Of a stretch of 64,000 nt of DNA, positions 35,201 to 47,278 are shown in pieces; positions within the stretch are counted from its first letter, which is position 1, and every line of letters starts with the position of its first letter. The DNA is from Phyllostachys edulis (lineage: Eukaryota > Streptophyta > Magnoliopsida > Poales > Poaceae). The notes beneath the pieces were generated by a model. It did no database searches. It had not been told where the DNA came from and saw only the letters and a list, made by a program, of their open reading frames with translations. The stretch is taken from NCBI GenBank assembly GCA_036346405.1, contig CM070561.1, forward strand, positions 6,884,834 to 6,948,833, in the 5' to 3' direction. A program made the position numbers and the translations under genes.

Positions 35201-35289
35201 GTCGATGGGTTCTTGGAGTTGTTTCGCTCCATCGCTGTCTCTTTATTTAGTGTTAGCCTCTGCTGCTTCACTACTCTGAAACAGACCTT

Positions 35290-35500
35290 TGGTCCGGGCC
35301 TAAGGGCCTCTAGTCCGATTATATAGAGCCGGACTAGGAAATCGAGACTAAATGTCTCACCTTTAGTCCGGGTCCCGTGCAGGGACTAAAAACCGACAAC
35401 TAGTCGGTTAGTAATACCAACCGACTAAAATCATCCATGAGGTGAGCCACACTGGCCCTTTTAATCCTGTTGGTATTACCAACCGACTAAAGGTGTTTTT
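35290..35500. repeat. Left subterminal repeats of the CACTA
   Basis: Inverted copies of TTAGTCGGTT/AACCGACTAAA at 35401-35430 and 35460-35493, plus several GGACTA/TAGTCC motifs. Such repeats bind the TNPA-type protein in En/Spm. Confidence 0.85.
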
Positions 35501-36029
35501 TTTTTTTTGTTTCCATTTCAATTCATTATTGATTTTGGTTTTACAATTACATTAGGTTTTCAAATGCGTATTCTTCACGCTAATATATGTATACGCCCAC
35601 ATATAATTTAGTTTGGAACATTATTACACACAAATAAAGTATGAAACTATATATATTATGGAGCTATATATATGTATAATATATATATATATATATATAT
35701 ATGCACATAAAATTTACAACATTATTCATGCATCCTTGGTATTTACAACACAAATGTTGTCCTCCACTTAAATGTCATACAAATGTTAAATCTGGTTTGG
35801 CTTCAATTGTTCATCTGGGTTAAAGTAGAACTTCGGTCTTAGGGCTTGAGGACATGCTCATTAAGAAATCCCGCCATAGTCTCTTGAATTCCTTTGAGGC
35901 GGTCCATATCCAACACCTGTTCCTTCAACCATATCTCCTTCAATTTGCATTAAACGAAAGAAGTATTAATATACATAAGATTTATTTAATAGCAACAAAT
36001 AAATAAAATGGATTTATTATATATACTTG
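35501..36029. other. AT-rich non-coding stretch of the CACTA with (AT)n run
   Basis: No coding sequence. It contains an (AT)n run at 35679-35702 and is probably the 3' untranslated part of the Ulp1-like gene. Confidence 0.6.
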
Positions 36030-37140
36030 TTACGTACTTTCTGCATCTGTAGATGGGTTCTTTTTGCATACACCATGAGGAACTCGCAAACGTAGTATCC
36101 ACACAAATTGTTGCCTGGTGGCTGCCGTAGAACCCACTGTACGATATAAAAAGATTACTCTCGTCATCCGTGGCGTGAGTCAAGCATGATAAGGTAAAGA
36201 TGCGGGAGCTAGTACAACTTACATCCATCGGTGTGGATCGAAGTGGCGCTTTCAGATCCGGACGGTGTAGCCGAACGAACCAAGCCCAAACCCCGCCTAA
36301 TAATTGATCGTTAATTAACTATTGCGAGTTAAAGAGCAGGAATAAATATTTAAAGATCGAAGTTACCCCGGATAATGTCTATCATATCTTGGTAATCTTC
36401 CCGCGGTTTTCTCAACGAGTCATAGATTAGCAAATGACCGCTCGAGAGATCGAAGACAATCAAGATCGATGAAAGTCGCATTTGTTTATAGAGTCAACAT
36501 ATATATCTTTATGTTGGATTGAGTAAGTAAAGTAAAATGTGCACACGATAACAACACTCACCCAAAGTTGTAGGGGAAGAGTATAAATCTTTTGTTCTTT
36601 TGGTTGATCAAGAACCTCCGGAAATTCCTCTCCGTTTGAGGTCTCCATTGATCGTAGGGAGTGTTTGGGTCCTTGAATACGATATATGGATCAACGAAAC
36701 CAATGTTCTTGTCGTTTCTACGTGTGAGGTCTCTCATCATGTCTCTGCATATGTATAGACATGCTAGCTAGTGTGAGGATAATTACTTATACATATACAT
36801 ATGCTAGAGTGAGATTATTAAAAGAAAGAATCACGTCTGCACAAAAGCGGTGATGAGAGATTTGTCTAGAGCGTTCATGTGGCATAGCCGGTGTAACTCA
36901 TTAAACTGAACCATTATAATGTCATCGCCACTAAGTAATGATGGTTTCTAATTTTGACGCAAATATAGTCATCCGCTTTTGACACGCCGCCATGTACCAC
37001 TTGTTTAACAAGTACATTTGCGTCTTAAGTTCCATGAGCTTCTCGGGGTTGTATAGACTCTTGCCATATACATATTCCTTCTTCCAATTATCAACTTCCT
37101 GAGCACTTTTGATGTGTGCTCCGAGTATTTGGGAAATGCT
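36030..37140 (-). pseudogene. Ulp1-like cysteine protease (C48) domain of CACTA gene 2
   Basis: Minus strand. Exon pieces: MMRDLTRRNDKNIGFVDPYI ... QKNKRFILFPYNFG (36740-36563, then GTGAGT); FH at about 36470 followed by ILIVFDLSSGHLLIYDSLRK and EDYQDMIDII (to about 36370); GVWAWFVRLHRPDLKAPL (about 36290-36235); and LRQPPGNNLCGYYVCEFL (about 36130-36080). Together they give the His, Asp, Gln and Cys of a Ulp1/SUMO-protease fold. The His block lacks part of the next codon, a frameshift. This domain is known in grass CACTA and some MULE elements, but its role there is unclear. Upstream peptides (36950-36830, SLLSGDDIIMVQFNELH, LDKSLITAFV) belong to the same protein. Confidence 0.82.
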
Positions 37141-39744
37141 TAGACCGGTTTCATGAAAAATTCATCAAGTTGATCCAAATGCACATTTCCTGATATCTGT
37201 TCTAGCACGCTCGTTTGAACCATATTCATTCCCAATAACTAGCGGGGGCACTGATTGTTGTGATTGTTCCCCGAGCTGTGCAACACCCTTCCGTGCTCTC
37301 TTCTCTTTCTTCTTCGCCTCCTCAATTGACTTCGTGAGAGTGCGGTCATAGTCCGATAGTGGCGAATCCTTACGAGCATGACGTAACTTTTTCTCGTGAG
37401 CGTCCACCCTTTGCCTTAGAACTTCTGGAGGTACGAAGAAGTACGGCTTCTCAGGGTTTCGCTTCGCTTCACTTTTAGCCTTGACTTTCGCGAAGAAACT
37501 GTCCACATCTGTTTTCACTGAAGCATCTATTTCCTCGGCAGTCTTCTCATAGGAAAGTTTCGTCGTCTTAGAAATAGCTGGTGTTCTCCCTGAGGGTTTC
37601 TTCTTCGGCGGCGGTGGGGCCGACGCCTTCGTTTGTGGGGTGCGCCTCTTCTTTGGCAGAGGGCCGGCCGGTGTCGGCGTTGGAGCCCGCCGTGGAGGCG
37701 ATGGAGCGGCCGGTGGCGGCGTTGGAGCCCGCCGTGGAGGCGATGGAGCGGCCGGTGGCGGCGTTGGAGCCCGCCGTGGAGGCGATGGGGCGATGGTGGC
37801 GTCGGCGTTGGAGCCGCCGTGGAGGCGATGGGGCGGTGGGGATGCACTTGTGTCTTCCACTTCATTGTCATCGCCCTTAACACTTGTGACTGGTGGTGAA
37901 TGGATAATTGGACTTAGGTTGGGGAGGTTCTCACAGTGAAAACAACGTGGTATGAGTAAACCGTTATTTAAGCCAATACATAATTAGTGAAAAAATGTTT
38001 CGTTCACTTTCATCCGCACCTAGGGTTAGGTTGTTGAGGAGGAGGAGGTGACGCCCAGAATAATGATATAGCGCTTGCGCCAACATATGAATGTCTTCTC
38101 CGCTTCTCCTAAAGTCTTCTCCCATCACCTCCTTCAATGTCAAGAGGCACATTGCTATTACCTTTCACAACTCTATCCACCGAGACGCTACCATATCCAG
38201 AGGTATTAATGCCCCATGGCATCTTGGTGTCTTCGTAGGGTCGATCTGAGATACAACACCGATAGCCACCATGACCGTGGCATTCCCTCGAATGTGCGGC
38301 TCACATGTCGTGAGAGGATCGGTGATGTCATCCACGGAAGCGCACCTGCGTCATCTTGAATCACTTGGCACCTCCGTGGAAGCGCAATCGCTTTTCAACC
38401 GATTAGGGGTGATGTTGACTCCGGCTCGTGCGCTTTGCCTTTGGATGGAACTTCTTGCTATCTGCACTTGCCTTTTGATTTCCTCATTCATTTTGGCTTC
38501 AAGTGCTTTTTCTCGCTCTCTTGCTTCACGAGCCACTTCCGTGACTCAAGAACCATTTCCTCCATCCTGCGCATCCGCTCTGCCTCCTCGTACTTCTTTC
38601 TCTGGCGGCTTCTATAGGTGGCTTTGTCTTTAGGGAAGGCATGCTCCCACGACACCTCCCCATAGCCTCTTGTTCGCCCACCGTGTTCAAGATTCTCCGT
38701 ATATGTCGGCTCATCCTTATCTCTGTTGGTCACCACCGCCACTCTCGGTAAGCCTCGAGCATAAGCAAATCTTTCTGCTTGCTCTTTGGAGTTTTCGCCA
38801 TACACTATCTTTCCTGGTCTCTAGGTCGTGCTTCCCCATGACCGAAAAACCAATACTTGGCGCTTTCGGGCGCTTGATTGATTCTCGTTCGATCCTTGGC
38901 AAGAATCTCCGTTCCATTCTTTCCCACTTAGGAATGGCACTCAGAGCCACCGATCCCAAGTGATGGTGGTATTGCTTTTGTCGGGCATTCTGCTGGTTCC
39001 TTCTCACCGTGCCTCACCCTCTTCCGATGTCTTGAACTGCATAAACTCATCCCAAAACGGCCTCAACTTGACGTAGGCCTTAGTGTTGAAATCTGGCGTC
39101 AGGTTCTTCCTGATAAATGTGTTGTACAATTTCTTCTTCCAACACTGGAATTGTGTGGCCATCTTCTTCATAGCCCAGTTCCTAACTCTCTCCTTCAAAG
39201 CTTCATCTTACAGACGGCCGAAATGTTGAAGGACATCTTGCCAAACTAGTGTCTTGTCACGATCGAGACAAAACTAATATGAGGACAACTTTCTTTTGCT
39301 TCCATTCACGAGCATTGATCGGGATCCTGTCCCTTACAAGGTACCCACAGTGGCTGACAAATTTCTGTGCATGTGGTCCAAGTACTTTGCCTGTATCCTC
39401 CTCGAATTGCGAGAGAATGAACCGACCCTCCAACGGCTTCTTCGGGCCTCGTACATTTCTACTCTTCCCCGTTGTTGTCGCCGATCCGAGGGCTACGAAT
39501 GTAGAAACACAAAGATTTAAATAAATATATTTATCGACAAATGAAATTATTCTCAATTTCATGTATACATAAGAGATTGTAGATAGACCTCGCCAAAGAT
39601 TGTCTTGCTCATCTTCATAATCGGCAAAATCTTGACTCCGTCATCTACTTCTTGATTGTTGTCATCACCTTGGGCACCTTGTAAGGCGTCATTGTTGATA
39701 ATATCCATCATGGCATCGTCCATGTTGTCATTCGGGTCGGCCAT
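37141..39744 (-). pseudogene. N-terminal and Transposase_24-like part of CACTA gene 2
   Basis: Minus strand. It starts MADPNDNMDDAMMDIINN (39744, acidic), then KPLEGRFILSQFEEDTGKVL (39450), LKERVRNWAMKKMATQFQCW and LYNTFIRKNLTPDF (39200-39080), HHHLGSVALSAIPKWERMER (38950), GYGEVSWEHAF (38660), and a coiled, charged stretch to about 38350. This order resembles the plant En/Spm Transposase_24 family. It continues at 37860-37165 with a Pro-rich stretch carrying three copies of a 15-residue unit (SPPRRAPTPPPAAP), then a basic region. Split by frame changes and probably introns. The product may correspond to the TNPA-like DNA-binding accessory protein, by position only. Confidence 0.72.
37670..37830. 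repeat. 45-bp tandem repeat coding SPPRRAPTPPPAAP
   Basis: Three near-perfect units (plus-strand core GGAGCCCGCCGTGGAGGCGA) and a truncated fourth, within the Pro-rich part of CACTA gene 2. The same DNA gives long Gly/Arg/Trp frames on the plus strand, which are shadows. Confidence 0.9.
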
Positions 39745-41504
39745 TTCTGCAAATATATGTGTAGGACGTTAGAACGGTTCGTGATCGGGTTATGATTTCG
39801 CATCAAGTGGCGTGCGGTTCGTGACATGCATCGACAAAAGAAAAACAACATATTGATGGCAACGTGAGCACGTGGTGCGACTCATGCGCGCCGTGCCAAG
39901 CCCGTAGTCAAGAAGGATGCGCGCAGCACGGGCCTCCGGCGATCGACGGCGTGTGCGTGCGTGCCCTTTCGTGTCGCGTGTTGAGTTCATGGAGATGTTG
40001 ATGCATGTGGGGTTCGCGGCGACCAAGTCGGAGCGCATAAGAACGAATATCGCTCGTCTTGTATTCCAATTTTTTAGGTAAAATCGGTTTGGTACTATCT
40101 CGAATCTGACGGTTCACTTTAATACCACCGTATTATCTCGGTTTAGTGTAATACACCTGAATTTGTATGCTCGGCCCGTCGGCCGGCTCCAGTCATATGT
40201 GTCCCACGACCAGAAAGTCTCTAGAGTCTAGACTAAACAAGCCGGAAAGAAACCTTCAGATCAAGCGCACCAAAGGCGTTGTCCACGTACACACTGTGAT
40301 GCCAGGGATGCCATTGATAGTGTAAATACATGGTTGGTGCCTTACTGCCAAGCTTAATTCGGCGAACTTATAACAAACTTGCAAACTTTGGGGGAAATTG
40401 ACCGTCTGCTTTTCATTAACAACGACGACGCGTTAGTGGAGAACGGAAGGTGGTGGTAAAAGTAATTTCAGTGATTTAGTTTCCACGCTCCATAGTACTT
40501 CAATGCCTGCTTGATCCAAGGTACGTAGGAGAGGCATGCATGTGCATTAGACAATTCTTGATTGTCTATAAAATGCACGGTTCACCACTCGTTTTATTAC
40601 ATTTAACTGAGATCAGCAATACATACAAAAGTAGCAACAAATTAAATCACACATACCACATTGTTTGGTAGAACATCACATACAAATAGCCACAAAATTT
40701 TGAAACTAATGTCCAAGATTAAGTTTTCTTTGAGTCCATATGCTTGCCCCGAGGATGGCCATGCATGCATCATGTGTATAGATTCTAATTCATAGCCATG
40801 CATCATGAAAGTGTCTTGGTACATTGGCCAAAATAAAATAGGAGGAGCATAGCATTAGGTTGCTATAAATTCCATATCAATAAAAACAAATATATCCCAC
40901 AAAAATAGAAAGTCAAAATATCAAGCGGCACATCTGCGGTTTGATATCCACTCTCGCAAAAATGATTTCTCGGCTCGATGGCGGTCACAAAAGAGGGCTC
41001 CTCAGCGGGTAATACGGACCGACAACAGTCGAAATAGCGCAACTAGGATACGTTGATCTAAGAATAACTTCGGTAAATGGCTTTAAATAACATCACAGAA
41101 AAATACTACGCATAAATGGGTTGAATCGACAAAGTGAATATCTTATCATAAGTGTGCACTAGCATCATAAAATAATCGAGAATACATCCCGGCTCAAATC
41201 CTTATAATGCTGGGCAATCAACGGGATGAACGAGCAAGAACAGCATCAGCATCCCAATCACTGCTTGCATTCCTCAAGAAAATTAAGCGGCGGATAGCAA
41301 TCACAAACAACATAATAAGTGGTTCCCATATTCATCCAGGGCTCTCTTATCAGCTCTTAAGCTATAGGAAATAAATTCAAACGGCACACATCCATTTCAT
41401 CGGAGTAATCGATGTGACGGAGCATAGATATTCTAGATAACACATCTAAAATTGGGTTTGGGTTGAGATGAGCCAATTACACTTTGGATCGGATGGGCAT
41501 AATG
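39745..41504. other. Non-coding middle of the CACTA
   Basis: Long AT-rich stretch with only short open frames. No domain or repeat recognised. It may be intron or 5' region of gene 2. Confidence 0.5.
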
Positions 41505-41804
41505 CTAATTTATGCAAAGCGATGAAATGCGACTGCGGTCGCGGTCGATGAGGATGATGGCGGCTGGCGAAGATGAGGCTTGTTGAGGCGAACTTCGGCT
41601 CGGGAGCATTCTTTGGGTGGGCGCCACACGGAGAGGAAGGCGACGCGCTTCCGTGACGCGGCGTGACGATGGAGAACGACGGAGATGGGGCACGGCGCCG
41701 GCCGGAGATGAAGGCGCCGATTGCGGCGCAAGGAGCCGAGCCGACGAATTAAGCGCCAGAGGAGACGGCGACGAGACGGAAGGGTGGAGAAGAGAAGAAG
41801 CCAT
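41505..41804 (-). other. GC-rich open frame next to the internal repeat cluster
   Basis: A minus-strand frame of 99 codons starting MASSLLHPSVSSPSPLA is rich in Ser/Pro/Ala/Arg, like a transit peptide or a CACTA first exon. It begins 10 bp from the ACTAAA-rich cluster. No domain recognised. It could be exon 1 of gene 2, a captured host fragment, or chance in GC-rich DNA. Confidence 0.3.
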
Positions 41805-41814
41805 TTGTTGCTTA

Positions 41815-42052
41815 AATCTCGAGGGACCTTTAGTCGAAGCGGTATACTAACCGGGACTAAAGACCTTTAGTCCCGCGTAATACTGGACCGGGACTAAAAT
41901 TTGGACCTTTAGTCCCGGGTGGTTCCACGGCCGGACTAAAGGTTTTATGCTGAGGACATATTTTCCAGAGAACCTTTAGTCCCGGTGTGTGACCTTTAGT
42001 CCCAAGCGTAATACTGACCGGGACTAAAGGTCTCACTATTCGATTCCGCCCG
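41815..42052. repeat. Internal cluster of CACTA subterminal-type motifs
   Basis: About eight copies of CCTTTAGTCCCGGT or its complement ACCGGGACTAAAGG in alternating orientation. The motif carries GGGACTAAA, unlike the element's own ends (CCGACTAAA), so it seems to come from a different CACTA subfamily or MITE. Confidence 0.8.
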
Positions 42053-42489
42053 CCACGCCACAGTTTGGGTTTTGTATTAAGTTTATTTGTATAAATATGC
42101 TAATTCTTGTTAAATGCATAGTAAATTAAATACTAGGCATAAATTTTTAAAAATAATAGTTGCATTTCCTTTTATCTTATTGACATTTCAAACGACTTTT
42201 ATAGTGACCACAAGTCGGGAAGTGAAGAGCCAACTATAAACAAAATGAAGGGCTCAAACCACAAGTCGAATTTCATTTGAAGGCATAAATACTTGCTAAA
42301 AAATTTCAAGTCATTTTGACACCGTGGAGAAGACATGCTTCACAGAGGTACATGTGTCCTTTTATCGAATAGGAATTTCATTTGAAGCGATAAAAACAAG
42401 AAAAATATGATAGAAACATCTGAAGTTACAATTATTACATAAAATCTCTAATACACACTATTTATTAAACATCACTATATATCAAGCGG
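42053..42489. other. Non-coding stretch downstream of TNP2
   Basis: AT-rich, no coding sequence seen. It is probably 3' region of the TNP2 gene. Confidence 0.5.
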
Positions 42490-45400
42490 GCACGGTGGTG
42501 AACTTCTTCTTGACGTATGACCCTTGGTTATGATCATGCCGTAACCATGGAGTGTCCTCGGCATTTAGCGAGATGCTTGGGTCTTTGGTCACATCAAGAA
42601 GGCGGGATTCGGTCATCCCTTTCATAATCTTGACTTGTCCGACTTGTCCTCAATTCCCACGATGTTTCTTTTCCCCGAAAGAACTATGTGGCGTTTTAGC
42701 TCATTGGTTGATTTGTCGTCGTTTTTCCCTCTCTTGGGTTTTGTAGACATGTCTTTCACATAGAACACCGATTCACATCGCAAGAAGGACGAATGGTTCG
42801 TCTTTGTACCCAATATTGTTGAGGTCCACTGTTGTCATTCCATACTCCTTGTCGATTTGTTACCCCGCCTCCGGTCATCTTCACCCATTAGCACCGGAAC
42901 AAAGGGACTTTAAAATTAGGTGCGTAGTCTAGTTCCCAAATCTCCTCTATGCGCCATAATATGTTTGCCTCTTTCCATTTGGGTGCATGGCATCTACGCG
43001 GACACCACTGTTTTTGGTTCGTGCTCCTTTTATCTTGGGCTACGATGTAAAATGTATTTCCATTTATCTCGCACCCTTTATGCGTGAGGATGTGCCACGA
43101 TGGTTGCCTAGCCAACAAATCAGATTGCTCATCAATATTGTCATCACTGACATTCTTTTCGCAACCAACCGCCGAAAGTTTCCATGTGATGATGCCTAAT
43201 CCAAGCTTCATTCTTCCACGAAACGGGATCGTAGGAACTCCTTGTGTACCTCGACATACGGCTCCACCACGGAGGAGTTTTGAAGAAGCTGTAGTGCGCT
43301 TTATTGAAATAATCGTCCCCGTCTTCGATATATGTTTTCTTCCTAGTGTTCCTTTCCACTAAGTCTCCCCTCGTGTCGCGATTCAGAACACCAATCGGGT
43401 CAAGGTCGGGAATGAAGTCAACACGTAACTCAATGACCTCCTCTCGTCCCCGTAGCCCTTGGCGATGCTTCCTTCGGCCGAGCACGCCGGTGAACATATT
43501 TCTTCAGACTCCATGAACCTCTCAAAGGGAACATGTTGTGTAGGAACACAGACCGAGAATATTAATCTCCTTGACCGGGTGAACTAGGAGGTGTGTCATG
43601 ATATTAAAGAAGGATGGAGGAACACCAACTCAAAGTCGACAAGACATTGAACCACATCATTCTCAGAGAGTAGCTAGTTCCATTGGATTGATTGCCTTCG
43701 AGAAATTGCATTGAGGAATGCACATAGCTTCACGGTGGCAGACGTACATGTGGAGGTAGAATTCCTCTTAAAGCAACCTAAGCAATTGCGTCATAAGCAC
43801 GTGGCGATCATGGGACTTTAAGTGTAGGAATTTCTTCTCCGCATATTTATTATCGCTTTATATTGGAGGAGAATCCAGATGGGACCTTGATCTTTGTTTA
43901 GGCATTCAAACATGCTTTCCTTCTCTTCTTTGCTAAGAGTGAAGCTAGCGTGTCTTAAGTAATGGCGTCCATCGTCATGCTTCTCTGGATGCAGTTGTCT
44001 CGTTCTTTCATGCGCCGCAAGTCCCGTCGTGCTTGAGTGAATCCTTAGACTTTCCATACACATCCATGAATCCTAGCGAGTTCACACAAAGATTCTTTGT
44101 CGGTGCATCACGTCGATCGCGTTGCGGACCTCTAGGACTTGCCAATAGGGTAGCTCCCAAAATATGGACTTCTTCTTCCACATGGGTGCGTGTCCCTTAG
44201 CATCTTCGAACAGGTTTGTTTGCCTTGTCCCTTTCCAAAGACTACTTGCACATCCTTGACCATATCAAGTACATCCTCCCGCTAGGTTATGAGGCTTGGT
44301 TCGTGTTACGCCTTACCGTTAAAATGCTTGCCTTTCTTTCTTAGTTGGTGATTCATAGGAAGAAAACGACGATGGCCAAGGTACACGACCTTTCGACATT
44401 TTTTCAAATATATACTGTCAATGTCATCAAAACATTGTGTGCATGCATTGTATCCCTTGTTTGTCTGTCCTGAAAGATTACTTAGAGCAGGCCAATCATT
44501 GATTGTTACGAACAACAATGCTCGCAGGTCGAAGTGTTCCTGTTTGTACTCATCCCACACACGTACACCTGGTTTGCTCCATAAAAGCAGGAGTTCCTCA
44601 ACTAATGGCCTTAGGTAGACATCGATGTCGTTGCCAGGTTGCCTCGGGCCTTGGATGAGCACCGGCATCATAATGAACTTCCGCTTCATGCATAACCATG
44701 GAGGAAGGTTGTAGATACATAGAGTAACAGGCCAAGTGCTATGACTAGTGCTCTGGTCCCCAAAAGGATTCATACCATCCGTACTTAAAGCGAACCTTAG
44801 GTTTCTTGCGTCATCTGCAAACTCCGGGAATTCTCTGTCTATTGCTCTCCACTGGGACCCATCAGCAGGGTGTCTCAACATGTTGTCTACCTTACGGTCT
44901 TCTTTGTGCCATCGCGACAACTTTGCATGGTCCTTGTTTATGAACAGACGTTTCAGGCGTGGTATTATAGGAGCATACCACATAACCTTGGCGAGGATTT
45001 TCTTCTGGGGCGTTCTTCGCCTCAACATCGCCAGGTCATCTCGCCGATCTTATACCGCGACGCTTTGCATACGGGCATTCATCCAAATTCTCGTAGTCCT
45101 TGCCACGATCTGAGGATGCGATCATTAGGACATGCATGTATCTTCCGGATTTCTAATCCCAAAGGGCGATTTACTTGCTTTGCTTCAGACGTAGTGGCGG
45201 GCAATTCGTTAGGCTTCTAAGCATCTTTTTTGGATCTTGATAATTGCCCAAATGCCTTGCTCGGATACACCATTCTGCCTTCCATTGTAGCAACTCCGAT
45301 GTTGTACCCAACTTTTTTGCCCATCTTCTACGGACGGGTATAGTAATTTCTTGTGATCCTCTAGCATGCGGTCAAACTTAGCCTTCTCCTTTTCACTTTC

Positions 45401-45843
45401 GCAATCTCTTTGTGCATCACGAATGACATCACCAAGAGCATCATCTTCAATGAGTGTGTCTTCGCCTCGCCTCTTCTTCACTTAGCCCATTGCAAGATAT
45501 CATCGGTCACCGTATTGAGCAATAATGTCGTTAGGGTCCAATTGTTCTTCTTCACCTTCTTCCATTATAACCTGGTTTCTCCGTGCTTGGTCCAACAAAT
45601 ATAGTTTGGCATGAAACCCGACTTCAACAAGTGTGAGTGAAGACTCCTTGAGCTAGAATATTCCTTCAAATTCTTACACAGGCACATGGACAAAGACATG
45701 AAACCATCCCGCTTGTTTGCCTCGGCCACTCTTAAGAAATAATGCACGCCATCAATGAACTCTTTGGAGCGGCGATCGACATTGTACATCCAATGGCGTG
45801 TCATCGTCTGCATTATATGACATATCACATAATTAAATTTCAA
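42490..45843 (-). pseudogene. TNP2-like CACTA transposase (degenerate)
   Basis: Minus strand, in order. Transposase-associated N-terminal domain: RHWMYNVDRRSKEFIDGVHY (45800). Acidic/basic linker: DALGDVIRDAQRDCESEKEK (45440). Transposase_21 core (45028-44306): WHKEDRKVDNMLRHPADG, RNLRFALSTDGMNPFGDQST, PVTLCIYNLPPWLCMKRKF, GNDIDVYLRPLVEELLLLW and TNKGYNACTQCFDDIDSIYL. DUF4218-like part: VFLHNMFP and KKYVHRRARPKEA (about 43540-43460). DUF4216-like part: EINGNTFYIVAQDKRSTNQK and EEIWELDYAPNFKVPLFRC (43211-42888). C-terminal VFYVKDMSTKPKRGKN and HIVLSGKRNIVGIEDKSDK (42790-42640). TNP2 cuts the element ends. Many frameshifts and stops; not functional. Confidence 0.93.
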
Positions 45844-46785
45844 GTTTCAAATTTTTCCCAGATAGTACACATGATAGAGAGGCTACCCAAAAAATTTTAG
45901 AATTTTTGAAATTAAGATGAATTTATTTTGAATTTTCAAAAAATCAGCACTATTTGACAGCGTTTGACCCTAGGTCAATAATTAACTAAATTGCCCAAAG
46001 TCATTAAGGGTGAATGACCCTAGGTCAACAATCAATCCAAAAGGCAAACAATAACTAAGTGATTAAGCTAATTAAGAGATTAACTAATTACTTAATAATT
46101 AAATATTAAACTTATTTATTAAAACAAAATTAATATTTATTATTTTTACCCAAGAGGTTGGATCTGATAAGATAAGACTTATCTCATCAAACACCCTCAA
46201 AGCTTAACCTAACTAACACATGTAAAGTCATTTTTCATTTATTTAAATAATTATTAAATAAGGTGAAAAATAAAAGTCTTCAGATTGATCCCAAAATTTT
46301 TATACAGATAGTTCATAGCCTAATTAGATGGCAAAACAATTTTCAGAATTTTTGGATCATTAATTTAGCCTACAAAATTCATGGAATAATAATTAAATAA
46401 ATAAGCATAAAATAGGTATAAATTCAACTTTGTCCAAATAGTCTTAAAATTTTTATATGGATTGTTCACAGTGTAACTTAGTGGAAAAACAAATTTCATG
46501 ATTTTTGGAAATTTATTGTGGCCTACAAAAATAATGAAAGTTCCATTTATGAATTAATTAATTGGCAATTTTATAACATATAAAAATATTCAAATTTCAC
46601 ATTTCATATTTTTCATAATGGACTGCAGGTTAGCATCAGAGCTTACATGAACACGCCGGTGAATACTGGTTGAGTGAATGAACGGCTCGGCGGTGGTGGC
46701 AATGCAAGCATGCGTGTCCTGGCATGGCGACGACGGCGTTCCCAACTCTGTGATTTAACGCATTTAAACAGAGTTTAAATAGAAG
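45844..46785. other. AT-rich 5' region of the CACTA
   Basis: No coding sequence. The stretch 45840-46640 is very AT-rich with short direct repeats (CCCTAGGTCAA twice near 45970-46030; CAGATAGTTCATAG / TGGATTGTTCACAG). It lies between TNP2 and the right subterminal repeats. Confidence 0.6.
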
Positions 46786-47040
46786 GACATTTAGTCGGTT
46801 GGTGTTACCAACCGACTAAATGCCAACCTTTAGTCCAGTTGGTACTACAATCCGACTAAAGATTTAGTCCCTGATTGTAGTACCAACCGACTAAAGGTTG
46901 ACATTAGTCGGTTGGTAACACCAACCGACTAAAAGTTCTCTAAAAAAGCTCGCCACGAGCCGTTGGGCGAGGATTTTAGTCGGTTGGTGTTACCAACCGG
47001 GACTAAAGATCTTTTTCGTCCCGGACGCAATTTTCTCCGA
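46786..47040. repeat. Right subterminal repeats of the CACTA
   Basis: Near-perfect palindromes with arms TTTAGTCGGTTGGT / ACCAACCGACTAAA at 46790-46820, 46904-46933 and 46975-47009, plus additional half-sites between them. Confidence 0.9.
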
Positions 47041-47278
47041 GACTATTGCCCATTTGGCAGTTCGACCAAAGGTCTGTTCTGTAGTAGTGCTTAATAAGTG
47101 TAAACTTGACCATAAGATCACAACTGTTGTTTATTAATCAGATTAGTTGTTTATTCTTTTATTCGTCTTGTGTGGAATAATATTCATCTATGTTGACACT
47201 GTGTGCATTACTGTGATTCTGGACTAGTGCATTATACATAGAGAGTCCAAATCTGCATATTTAGATCCTGACATATAT

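Larger units (their letters stand above)
35269..47089 (-). mobile_element. CACTA (En/Spm-type) DNA transposon, 11.8 kb
   Basis: Ends CACTACTCTGAAACAGACCT (35269) and, inverted, CACTACTACAGAACAGACCT (47089). A 3-bp target duplication CTT lies at 35266-35268 and 47090-47092. Subterminal copies of ACCAACCGACTAAA in both orientations lie within about 300 bp of each end. Two minus-strand gene regions are present: a TNP2-like transposase (about 45843-42490) and a second gene with a Transposase_24-like part and a Ulp1-like protease (39744 to about 36030). Both are broken. It is the youngest layer of the stack in the P450. Confidence 0.96.
32266..47273 (+). repeat. Solo gypsy LTR C, split by the CACTA element
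   Basis: Starts TATAACATCCTAA (TG changed to TA) and ends GATCCTGACA. It is flanked by a 5-bp duplication TATAT (32261-32265 and 47274-47278). Without the CACTA it is about 3.18 kb and matches LTR B in plus orientation. It contains CTATAAAG (32845-32852), a likely TATA box. LTR sequence runs 32266-35268 and resumes at 47093 (TAATAAGTGTAAACTTGACC). No protein is coded; the small open frames in 32700-34700 are LTR sequence. Confidence 0.92.

Noticed and set aside
37581..37939. Three plus-strand Gly/Arg/Trp-rich frames
   Set aside because: Shadows of the 45-bp repeat that encodes the Pro-rich part of CACTA gene 2 on the minus strand.
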